Source: Roseovarius sp.
Lineage (GTDB): Bacteria; Pseudomonadota; Alphaproteobacteria; Rhodobacterales; Rhodobacteraceae
Assembly (NCBI GenBank): GCA_021767845.1
Contig: JAASSQ010000134.1
Location: forward strand, 1-7,693
Length of the DNA stretch: 7,693 nucleotides
Reading direction: 5' to 3'
Position 1 is the first letter of the stretch, and the number at the start of each line of letters is the position of its first letter. The notes below the pieces were generated by a model. The model was not told where the DNA came from and did no database searches. It worked only from the letters and a program-made list of their open reading frames with translations. The position numbers and the translations under genes are program-made. Below are positions 1-4,720 of the stretch, piece after piece.

Positions 1-1
1 G

Positions 2-370
2 GCCAACCTGAAGAACCACAAGTGGACGAACATCAAGGACCAGGTGGACATGATCGAGATGCCCTCGGGCAACCGGATCATCCTGCTGTCGGAAGGCCGG
101 CTGCTGAACCTGGGCAACGCGACGGGGCATCCCAGCTTCGTGATGTCGGCGTCCTTCACCAACCAGGTGCTGGCGCAGATCGAGCTGTGGCAGCGTGGCG
201 ATGAGTATGACAACCAGGTCTACATCCTGCCCAAGCATCTCGACGAGAAGGTGGCGCGGCTGCACCTGCAGCGGATCGGCGTGAAGCTGACCGAGCTGCG
301 CCCCGACCAGGCCGACTATATCGGCGTCAAACCCGAAGGCCCCTTCAAGCCGGAACATTACAGGTATTGA
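2..370 (+). CDS. ahcY: Adenosylhomocysteinase, C-terminal part (5' end outside window)
   Basis: This is the C-terminal 122 residues of S-adenosyl-L-homocysteine hydrolase, a cytosolic NAD-dependent enzyme that reversibly splits S-adenosylhomocysteine into adenosine and homocysteine. It removes the product inhibitor of methyltransferases in the methyl cycle. The reading frame is open from base 2 and stops with TGA at 368-370. Recognisable blocks are LKNHKWTNIKDQVD, MPSGNRIILLSEGRLLNLG, the highly conserved NATGHPSFVMSASFTNQ block in the cofactor/substrate region, and the C-terminal tail KPEGPFKPEHYRY. In this family the tail's Lys and Tyr reach over to the NAD site of a neighbouring subunit of the tetramer. 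Family members are about 460-470 residues, so roughly three quarters of the gene lies to the left. No break is seen in the visible part. A strong intrinsic terminator follows 20 bases after the stop, so this is the last gene of its transcript. Identification is very secure. Confidence 0.97.
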   Translation, partial: ANLKNHKWTNIKDQVDMIEMPSGNRIILLSEGRLLNLGNATGHPSFVMSASFTNQVLAQIELWQRGDEYDNQVYILPKHLDEKVARLHLQRIGVKLTELRPDQADYIGVKPEGPFKPEHYRY

Positions 371-388
371 CCCGAAACCGTCTCGGAC

Positions 389-420
389 AAGGCCCCGGCA
401 GGCGATGCCGGGGCCTTTTT
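389..420 (+). terminator. Intrinsic terminator of ahcY
   Basis: There is a perfect 10-bp GC-rich stem, GGCCCCGGCA (391-400) pairing with TGCCGGGGCC (406-415), with a 5-nt loop GGCGA. It is followed directly by five T (416-420). The two A at 389-390 can extend the stem into the T-tract. Hairpin, loop size and T-tract all fit Rho-independent termination of ahcY on the plus strand. Confidence 0.93.
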
Positions 421-446
421 GATGCGATCCGGTCGTGACGAAAGCA

Positions 447-458
447 GGAAATATTTCC
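447..458. repeat. Perfect 12-bp palindrome upstream of the DUF2853 gene
   Basis: GGAAATATTTCC is a perfect two-fold palindrome in an unusually AT-rich patch of an otherwise GC-rich window. It sits between the ahcY terminator and a weak candidate promoter, which is a position suited to a dimeric regulator. I do not recognise it as the operator of a known family. Function is inference only. Confidence 0.45.
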
Positions 459-460
459 CT

Positions 461-488
461 TTGCCGGGTCTGAAACTGCCGCTATCGT
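461..488 (+). promoter_or_regulatory. Weak candidate sigma-70 promoter for the DUF2853 gene
   Basis: TTGCCG (461-466) and TATCGT (483-488) match TTGACA and TATAAT at 4 of 6 positions each, with a 16-bp spacer. They lie 75 bp upstream of the DUF2853 start and downstream of the ahcY terminator, where a promoter is needed. A perfect palindrome (447-458) sits 2 bp upstream of the -35 element. The boxes were picked by eye and the match is weak, so other placements are possible. Confidence 0.28.
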
Positions 489-562
489 TCGATACGGCGC
501 AGGATGGCGCTTGTTTATTGGATATGGGCCGGCATGGACGCTGGACAGGTGGGAGAAACAGT

Positions 563-904
563 ATGGGAAAGCGTGACGATTTGATCGCCCAATACGCGGA
601 TGATCTGCGCAACAAATGCGGGATGGAGCCGGACATGAACCTTCTGGAGAAGGTGACCATCGGCTGCGGTCCAGCGATCTATGACGCCGATGCCTCGACC
701 GTCGCGGGAAGCCAGCCGGGTGAGCTGGAAACCGTCAAGAACAACTTTCTCATCAAGAAACTGGGTCTGCCGGACGGGCCGCAACTGATGGAGGCGATCA
801 ACCAGGTGCTGGAGACCTATGGACGGTCTGAGCGCAACAAGTATCGCGCGGTGGTGTATTACATGCTGACCAAGCATTTCGGGAAAGAGTCGGTCTACGG
901 CTGA
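563..904 (+). CDS. DUF2853 family protein (uncharacterised)
   Basis: This 113-residue protein resembles the DUF2853 family, small proteins known to me mainly from Alphaproteobacteria and Bacteroidetes and without assigned function. The sequence opens MGKRDDLIAQYADDLRNKCG and continues with PDMNLLEKVTIGCGPAIYDADASTVA (about 23-48), then a probably helical C-terminal half ending KYRAVVYYMLTKHFGKES. It has no signal peptide, no membrane segment and no obvious catalytic motif. It is probably a compact, mostly helical cytosolic protein. The ATG at 563 is preferred because GGGAG (551-555) lies 7 bases upstream and the family start MGKRDDLI begins there. An in-frame extension to 419 would run through the promoter region and the end of the ahcY T-tract. 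The gene stands alone, flanked by intrinsic terminators on both sides, so it is probably its own transcription unit. The family assignment is from memory of its conserved blocks. Confidence 0.9.
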   Translation: MGKRDDLIAQYADDLRNKCGMEPDMNLLEKVTIGCGPAIYDADASTVAGSQPGELETVKNNFLIKKLGLPDGPQLMEAINQVLETYGRSERNKYRAVVYYMLTKHFGKESVYG

Positions 905-911
905 GCCGGAT

Positions 912-923
912 TTTCCATGGAAA
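912..923. repeat. Perfect 12-bp palindrome just after the DUF2853 stop codon
   Basis: TTTCCATGGAAA is a perfect palindrome starting 7 bases after the TGA at 902-904 and ending 5 bases before the terminator stem. It shares the TTTCC/GGAAA half-site with the palindrome at 447-458, so the gene is bracketed by related symmetric sites. It may be only a weak RNA stem at the transcript end. No function can be assigned. Confidence 0.35.
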
Positions 924-928
924 TCAGA

Positions 929-954
929 CGCCTGCCCATTGGGTGGGCGTTTTT
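929..954 (+). terminator. Intrinsic terminator of the DUF2853 gene
   Basis: CGCCTGCCC (929-937) pairs with GGGTGGGCG (941-949) across an ATT loop, giving a 9-bp stem that includes two G-U pairs. It is followed by TTTTT (950-954). The placement 24 bases after the stop codon and the T-tract support Rho-independent termination on the plus strand. Confidence 0.87.
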
Positions 955-1050
955 CATTTGAAAGGTATTCTAGGCATTCGCCGCTTGGACGCGCCGGCAT
1001 TCAGGGGTATTGTCGATCCAAGGCCAGTAAGGCCGGGACCTATTCCAGAG

Positions 1051-1077
1051 ACACGTGTGGTGCGTAGGGAGCACGTG
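1051..1077. repeat. Two CACGTG boxes 20 bp apart in the convergent intergenic region
   Basis: ACACGTGT (1051-1058) and CACGTG (1072-1077) are palindromes whose centres are 20 bp apart, close to two helical turns. The rest of the 955-1125 gap shows only short word repeats (GGTATT, GGCATTC, AAGGCC). It shows no reading frame I can support and no recognised RNA gene. Whether the paired boxes bind a protein is unknown, and chance is quite possible in GC-rich DNA. Confidence 0.3.
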
Positions 1078-1081
1078 GGGT

Positions 1082-1116
1082 AACGGAGGGTGTCGGCCGG
1101 GCTGGCGCCCTCCGTT
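1082..1116 (-). terminator. Strong hairpin at the 3' end of the minus-strand tsaD-gpsA operon
   Basis: AACGGAGGGTG (1082-1092) pairs with CGCCCTCCGTT (1106-1116), with one G-U pair, and the loop can pair further internally. Read on the minus strand it lies 10 bases after the stop codon of the EVE gene, where the four-gene operon must end. There is no T-tract on the minus-strand side: the next bases read ACCCCACGTG. It may therefore act with Rho, or protect the mRNA 3' end, rather than be a classical intrinsic terminator. Confidence 0.5.
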
Positions 1117-1125
1117 CATCGCTGC

Positions 1126-1545
1126 TTACGGGTCGATACCGGCCATACCGCAGACGATCCGCCATTCCTCGGATGTGACAGGTTGTACGGAAAGACGGGG
1201 ACTTTTGACCAGAACCATGTCGGCCAGCCGGGGATCGGCCTTGATCTTGTCGAGCGTCACCGGGGTTTCGACCGGCTCCACCGCCTTCACATCGACGCAT
1301 TCCCAACGCGGGTCGTCGGTGGTGCTGTCGGGATGGGCGGTGGCGATCACCTCGACGATGCCGACGACGGCTTTTTCCTTCTGGCTGTGGTAGAAGAACC
1401 CCCTGTCGCCAATCTCCATCTCGCGCATGAAATTGCGGGCCTGGTAGTTGCGCACGCCGTCCCATTCCTCGCCCGCGTCGCCCTTGGCCACCTGGTCGTC
1501 CCAGCTCCAATCGGAGGGTTCGGATTTGAACAGCCAGTAGCGCAT
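1126..1545 (-). CDS. EVE domain-containing protein (THYN1-like)
   Basis: This 139-residue protein consists almost entirely of one EVE domain, a PUA-like fold also found in human thymocyte nuclear protein 1. It is thought to bind modified bases in nucleic acid. Diagnostic blocks are YWLFKSEP (3-10), WDGVRNYQARN (28-38), the FFYHS strand (50-54) followed by VVGIVEV (60-66), HPDST (71-75) and RLSVQPV (117-123). The length is typical of free-standing bacterial EVE proteins. There is no fused nuclease, helicase or methyltransferase, so it is unlike the EVE modules of modification-dependent restriction enzymes. The start at 1545 has AGGTGA about 8 bases upstream, embedded in the end of the preceding YciI-like gene, whose stop lies only 3 nt away; coupled translation is likely. 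It is the last gene of the tsaD operon. The domain call is firm, but ligand and cellular role are unknown. A role in RNA-modification biology is inferred from the fold and from sharing an operon with tsaD. Confidence 0.93.
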   Translation of the reverse strand: MRYWLFKSEPSDWSWDDQVAKGDAGEEWDGVRNYQARNFMREMEIGDRGFFYHSQKEKAVVGIVEVIATAHPDSTTDDPRWECVDVKAVEPVETPVTLDKIKADPRLADMVLVKSPRLSVQPVTSEEWRIVCGMAGIDP

Positions 1546-1548
1546 CGT

Positions 1549-1818
1549 TCAGATCACCTTTTTCCATTCGATCAGATCGACCGACTCGAAAAGGCCCGCC
1601 TTGGCGTAGGGGTCGTTGGCGGCCCAGTCCCGCGCCTGAGCCATGTCCGAGACGTCGAGAATGACGAGAGAGCCGGACATGGTGCCGTCGTCATCCAGAA
1701 GCGGCCCGGCCTGGGCGACGACGCCGGTGTCCTTGAGGTAGGCGATATGCGCGTCGCGGTTGTCGAGGCGGGTTTGCAGGGCGCCGGGCTTGTCGCGGGC
1801 GATGAGGGCGATCAGCAT
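1549..1818 (-). CDS. YciI-like family protein
   Basis: This 89-residue protein is of the YciI-like type, a small ferredoxin-like alpha/beta-barrel fold that dimerises and is related to muconolactone isomerase and DGPF-type proteins. Seen in the sequence are the N-terminal strand MLIALIARDKPGAL, the helix NRDAHIAYL with the family's conserved His at 24, AGPLLDDDG (37-45), the strand GSLVILDV, and the C-terminal NDPYAKAGLFESVDLIEW block with the usual Asp-Pro-Tyr. The His and Asp are the proposed active-site pair in this family, but no reaction has been fixed for it. Two adjacent ATG codons (1821 and 1818) are possible starts. I chose 1818 because AAGGA at 1829-1825 is then 6 nt away rather than 3 nt. 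Either start overlaps the gpsA stop by 1-4 nt, implying translational coupling. It is a cytosolic protein with no signal or membrane segment. The family is secure and the function unknown. Confidence 0.92.
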   Translation of the reverse strand: MLIALIARDKPGALQTRLDNRDAHIAYLKDTGVVAQAGPLLDDDGTMSGSLVILDVSDMAQARDWAANDPYAKAGLFESVDLIEWKKVI

Positions 1819-2777
1819 CATTCTTCCTTCAATGGTCGTGACAGGAGCATATCCACCGCCTGTTGCACCTGCAATTCCTCGTCGATCAGTGCGGTGATGG
1901 CGCGGGTCACCGGCATGTCGATACCCAAGCTGAGGGCGCGGGCACAGACTGCGCGCGCGGTGGCCGCGCCTTCAACGGTGATCGCGGGGTCGAAGGGCTC
2001 GTTTCGACCCAAACTCAGCCCGAAACGGGTGTTGCGCGACTGTTCGGAGGTGCAGGTCAGCACGAGATCGCCAAAGCCCGACAGGCCGGTCAGGGTGTCA
2101 GGGCGGGCCCCCAGGGCCGAGGCCATGCGGCACATTTCCGAGAACCCGCGGGTCATCAGCGCGGCCCGCGCGCTTTCACCAAGCCCGGCGCCCATGACCA
2201 CGCCGCAACCGATGGCCATGACATTCTTGAGCGCCCCGCCCAGTTCCGCGCCGATGGTGTCGGTGGTGCGATAAAGCCGCAGATTGGCGGTGCTGAGGCT
2301 GTTCTGCAGGCTTTGCCCCAGATCGTCATCCTCGCAGGCCAGGGTCAGCGCCGTCGGAAACCCCTTGGCGATGTCCGCCGCGAATGATGGGCCGGTCAGG
2401 ATGGCGGCAGGGGCCTCGGGCACAAGTTCGGAAATGATCCGGGTCGGACCCAGGCCGGTGGACAGTTCAATGCCCTTGCAGCAGGCCACGAGCGGCATGC
2501 CCGACAGCGCCGCGCCGTGTTGTTCAAGCAGGCCGCGCAGCCGCTGCATGGGCACGGCCAGCAGAGCGGCCTGGTGACCCAAAACAGACTCCATGTCGGC
2601 AGAAACCGTGATGTTTTCGGGCAGATCGACGCCGGGCAAGCGGCGGTCGTTGCGGCGCGTCTTGTGCATGTCGGTGGCATGGCTGGCATCGCGTGTCCAC
2701 AAGGTGACGCGCGCCTCGCGTGACAGGGAAATGGCCAGGGCCGTGCCGAAGGCCCCTGCACCTAGAACCGCGATCAT
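1818..2777 (-). CDS. gpsA: Glycerol-3-phosphate dehydrogenase [NAD(P)+]
   Basis: This enzyme reduces dihydroxyacetone phosphate to sn-glycerol 3-phosphate in the cytosol, supplying the backbone for membrane phospholipids. The 319-residue length is normal for the family. The N-terminal Rossmann motif GAGAFGTALA lies at 6-15, with a CKGIE block at 100-104. GPSFA (129-133) and the catalytic-lysine block ELGGALKNVMAIGCG (178-192, Lys184) follow. The signature LTGLSGFGDLVLTCTSEQSRNTRFG (229-253) holds the Arg/Asn that grip the substrate phosphate. All expected residues are present, so it should be active. The start at 2777 overlaps the tsaD stop as ATGA (4 nt), and its own stop overlaps the next gene, so it sits inside a tightly coupled operon. 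gpsA next to tsaD is a common alphaproteobacterial arrangement, although the two functions are not obviously related. Confidence 0.97.
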   Translation of the reverse strand: MIAVLGAGAFGTALAISLSREARVTLWTRDASHATDMHKTRRNDRRLPGVDLPENITVSADMESVLGHQAALLAVPMQRLRGLLEQHGAALSGMPLVACCKGIELSTGLGPTRIISELVPEAPAAILTGPSFAADIAKGFPTALTLACEDDDLGQSLQNSLSTANLRLYRTTDTIGAELGGALKNVMAIGCGVVMGAGLGESARAALMTRGFSEMCRMASALGARPDTLTGLSGFGDLVLTCTSEQSRNTRFGLSLGRNEPFDPAITVEGAATARAVCARALSLGIDMPVTRAITALIDEELQVQQAVDMLLSRPLKEE

Positions 2778-3868
2778 GCCTTGGCCCCCTTCTTGCCGCT
2801 GCCCAGAAGCGCGGGGCTGCCTTGATCGAGGGGCCAGCGCGGGCGGGCCGCGAGGGTCATGTCATCTTGCTTGCCGGCGCGGAACAGTTCTGCCCCGGCA
2901 TAGGCGATCATGGCCGCGTTGTCAGTGCAAAGCGCCAGCGGCGGCGCGGTGAAGGCGACACCCATTTCGGCGGCAACAGTCTCTAATTCCACCCGGATCG
3001 TGCGATTGGCGGCGACGCCGCCCGCCACGGCCAGAACCGGCGCCTCTGGCACGTCCTCAAGATAGAGCGTCAGCGCGCGGCGGGTTTTCTCGGCCAGAAC
3101 CTCGGCGACGGCGGCCTGGAACCCGGCGCTCAGATCGGCTTGGTCGGCGCGGGTGAGGCCGCCCTGTTCGGCCACCAAATCATCGCGGGCGCGCAGCACC
3201 GCGGTTTTCAGCCCCGAGAAGGACATATCGCACCCCGGCCGGTCCAGAAGCGGGCGCGGAAACCCGAACCGTGCGGCGTTTCCGGTCTTGGCCGCCCGTT
3301 CCACCAAGGGGCCGCCCGGTTGCGGAAGGCCGAGAAGGCGCGCGGTCTTGTCGAACGCTTCGCCGGGGGCATCGTCGATCGTGCCGCCGAGGCGCGTGTA
3401 GTCGGCGCATCCCCGCACGACCAGGAATTGGCAATGCCCGCCAGAGACCAGCAGGACAAGGTAGGGATAGGTGATCCCGTCAGTCAGGCGCGGGGTCAGC
3501 GCGTGGCCGGCGAGGTGATTGACCCCCACCAGCGGCAGGCCGGTGGCGGCGGCCAGACCCTTGGCACACATCACGCCGGAGAGCACGCCCCCGATCAGGC
3601 CTGGCCCGGCGGTGACGGCGATGGCGTCGAGATCGGAAAAGCCCAGATCGGCCTGTTTCAGAGCCTGTTCCACGCATGAATCGAGTTTTTCTGCATGGGC
3701 GCGGGCCGCGATTTCCGGGACGACGCCGCCATAGGCCGCGTGAAGAGCGGATTGCCCGTGGACCACCGACGACAGGATATGCGGCGCGCCATTCCGAAGC
3801 TGCACGACAGCGGCCGCGGTATCGTCGCAGCTGCTTTCGAGGCCGAGGATGGTGAGGCTGGTGCGCAT
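2774..3868 (-). CDS. tsaD: tRNA N6-threonylcarbamoyladenosine transferase subunit TsaD
   Basis: TsaD is the catalytic subunit that, with TsaB and TsaE, transfers the threonylcarbamoyl group from TsaC-made threonylcarbamoyl-AMP to A37 of tRNAs reading ANN codons. It was formerly annotated as the O-sialoglycoprotein endopeptidase Gcp. The 364-residue product belongs to the ASKHA ATPase-like fold. Visible motifs are GLESSCDDTAAAVV (9-22) and GGVVPEIAARAH (47-58). The metal-binding pair NHLAGH follows (His118, His122), then VSGGH (141-145), DDAPGEAFDK (165-174), GGVAANR (283-289) and CTDNAAM (314-320) with the metal-ligand Asp. All catalytic and metal residues appear intact. I chose ATG 3868 because the conserved protein begins there (MRTSLTILGLESSCDD). 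The open frame up to 3922 adds an unconserved stretch that covers the divergent promoter region. The ribosome-binding site is poor (GGGCGG only). It is the first gene of a four-gene minus-strand operon and is divergent from hemD. Confidence 0.97.
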   Translation of the reverse strand: MRTSLTILGLESSCDDTAAAVVQLRNGAPHILSSVVHGQSALHAAYGGVVPEIAARAHAEKLDSCVEQALKQADLGFSDLDAIAVTAGPGLIGGVLSGVMCAKGLAAATGLPLVGVNHLAGHALTPRLTDGITYPYLVLLVSGGHCQFLVVRGCADYTRLGGTIDDAPGEAFDKTARLLGLPQPGGPLVERAAKTGNAARFGFPRPLLDRPGCDMSFSGLKTAVLRARDDLVAEQGGLTRADQADLSAGFQAAVAEVLAEKTRRALTLYLEDVPEAPVLAVAGGVAANRTIRVELETVAAEMGVAFTAPPLALCTDNAAMIAYAGAELFRAGKQDDMTLAARPRWPLDQGSPALLGSGKKGAKA

Positions 3869-3939
3869 GGGCCGCCCGTTGCGTGATTGGTCACAGGCAG
3901 GTAACACCGGATGGGCATGCAAACAACTCTGGACCGTTC
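3869..3939. promoter_or_regulatory. Divergent tsaD / hemD promoter region
   Basis: These 71 bases separate two divergent genes, so they must hold promoters for both unless transcription comes from inside the coding regions. Plus-strand boxes TTGCGT (3879-3884) and TAACAC (3902-3907) have a 17-bp spacer but match the consensus poorly. On the minus strand TTGTTT with TACCTG at 17 bp spacing is similarly weak. No known operator is recognised. GCATGC (3915-3920) is a palindrome near the middle. The location is firm, but the individual boxes are guesses. Confidence 0.4.
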
Positions 3940-3958
3940 ATGGCGCCGATCTTGCTGA
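3911..3958 (+). other. Possible 15-codon upstream ORF overlapping the hemD start
   Basis: An ATG at 3911 (or 3917) opens a short frame that translates to MGMQTTLDRSWRRSC and stops with TGA at 3956-3958, inside hemD in another frame. hemD has no clear Shine-Dalgarno sequence, whereas this frame has AGGT about 10 bases upstream. It could feed ribosomes to the hemD start at 3940, or be fortuitous. No coding conservation can be judged from one sequence. Confidence 0.2.
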
Positions 3959-4671
3959 TTACGCGGCCCGAGCCCTCGGGCGCCGCCTTTGCGGACCGGC
4001 TGCGGACAGGCGTGGCAGGTGGGCTTGAGGTGATCCAGTCGCCCATCATGCGGATCGAGCGGTGCGGGGCCTTGCCGGACATGGAGGGGATCAAGACCCT
4101 GATCTTCACCTCGCGCCATGGGGTCGAGGCCTATGCGGCATTGGGCGGGCCGGTGGATATTCCCGCCTATGCCGTTGGGGAGGCGACCGCGGTCGCCGCG
4201 CGGGGGGCAGGCCTGTCGGTGACGGTGTGTGACGGGGATGCCGCGTCGGTGCTGTCGCGCGTTCTGGCCGATGATGCGGCTGCCCCGGCGCTGCACCCGC
4301 ACGGTGAGCATATGGCGCGCGATATCGCGAAGGATTTGACCGAGGCCGGAATAGAAACACATGATGTCGTGCTTTACCGGCAGGTGCCGGTGCATTTGAC
4401 CGACCGGGCCAAGGCTGTGCTGGCGGGGGATCGGCCCGTGGTGGTGCCGCTTTTTTCACCGCGCAGCGCGCGGCTTTTTTTCGATGGGGCGCATGTCGAG
4501 GCCCCCCTGCTGGTCGCCGCGATCAGCGAGGCCGCAGCGCGGGCCGTGCCGGAGGGATCGGTCAGGGCGCTGGAGATTGCCAGCCGGCCGGATCAAGAGG
4601 CCATGGTCGAGGTGACGAAGGGGCTATTGGACGCGGCCAAGCGGCTTGAGGGCGATAGACCGGCAAAGTAA
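3940..4671 (+). CDS. hemD: Uroporphyrinogen-III synthase
   Basis: HemD cyclises hydroxymethylbilane, with inversion of ring D, to uroporphyrinogen III, the branch-point precursor of heme, siroheme, cobalamin and, in phototrophic relatives, bacteriochlorophyll. The 243-residue protein has the expected two-domain pattern for this poorly conserved family. It begins with PILLITRPEPSGAAFADRL (3-21), followed by TLIFTSRHGVEAY (53-65) and AYAVGEATAVAARGAGL (76-92). The second domain has HPHGEHMARDIAKDLTEAGI (119-138), the VVLYRQVP strand with the conserved Tyr146, VVPLFSPRSARLFF (168-181) and VAAISEAAARAV (192-203). ATG 3940 is chosen because homology to the family starts immediately; upstream in-frame sequence from 3883 lies in the divergent promoter region. 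The Shine-Dalgarno is weak (TGGA). The mitofilin gene follows after 49 bp on the same strand with no terminator seen. hemC, its usual neighbour, is absent from the window. Confidence 0.92.
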   Translation: MAPILLITRPEPSGAAFADRLRTGVAGGLEVIQSPIMRIERCGALPDMEGIKTLIFTSRHGVEAYAALGGPVDIPAYAVGEATAVAARGAGLSVTVCDGDAASVLSRVLADDAAAPALHPHGEHMARDIAKDLTEAGIETHDVVLYRQVPVHLTDRAKAVLAGDRPVVVPLFSPRSARLFFDGAHVEAPLLVAAISEAAARAVPEGSVRALEIASRPDQEAMVEVTKGLLDAAKRLEGDRPAK

Positions 4672-4720
4672 GCTGGCCGGGCGCGTGCCGAAACGGCAGG
4701 ATTCGAAAGGGTGGTGCAAA

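Noticed and set aside
1126..1545. EVE protein as part of a modification-dependent restriction or defence system
   Set aside because: No nuclease, helicase or methyltransferase is fused or adjacent. The neighbours are housekeeping genes, and the protein has the free-standing THYN1-like form.
1090..2274. 394-codon plus-strand frame opposite the EVE, YciI-like and gpsA genes
   Set aside because: The opposite strand carries three recognised families with intact motifs and coupled starts and stops. This frame is a GC-rich shadow with no family signal.
3869..3922. Longer tsaD start at 3922
   Set aside because: The extra 18 residues are not family-like, cover the shared promoter region, and the conserved TsaD N-terminus begins at the ATG at 3868.
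4686..4698. Small hairpin TGCCG-AAA-CGGCA between hemD and the mitofilin gene as a terminator
   Set aside because: Only 5 bp of stem and no T-tract. It is more likely neutral or a minor mRNA structure, so it was not used to split the operon.
4646..4720. Longer mitofilin start (TTG at 4646)
   Set aside because: It would overlap hemD by 26 bases with a rare start codon and no clear ribosome-binding site. GTG 4721 has AAAGGG at suitable distance and gives a Lys-rich cytosolic start typical of the family.
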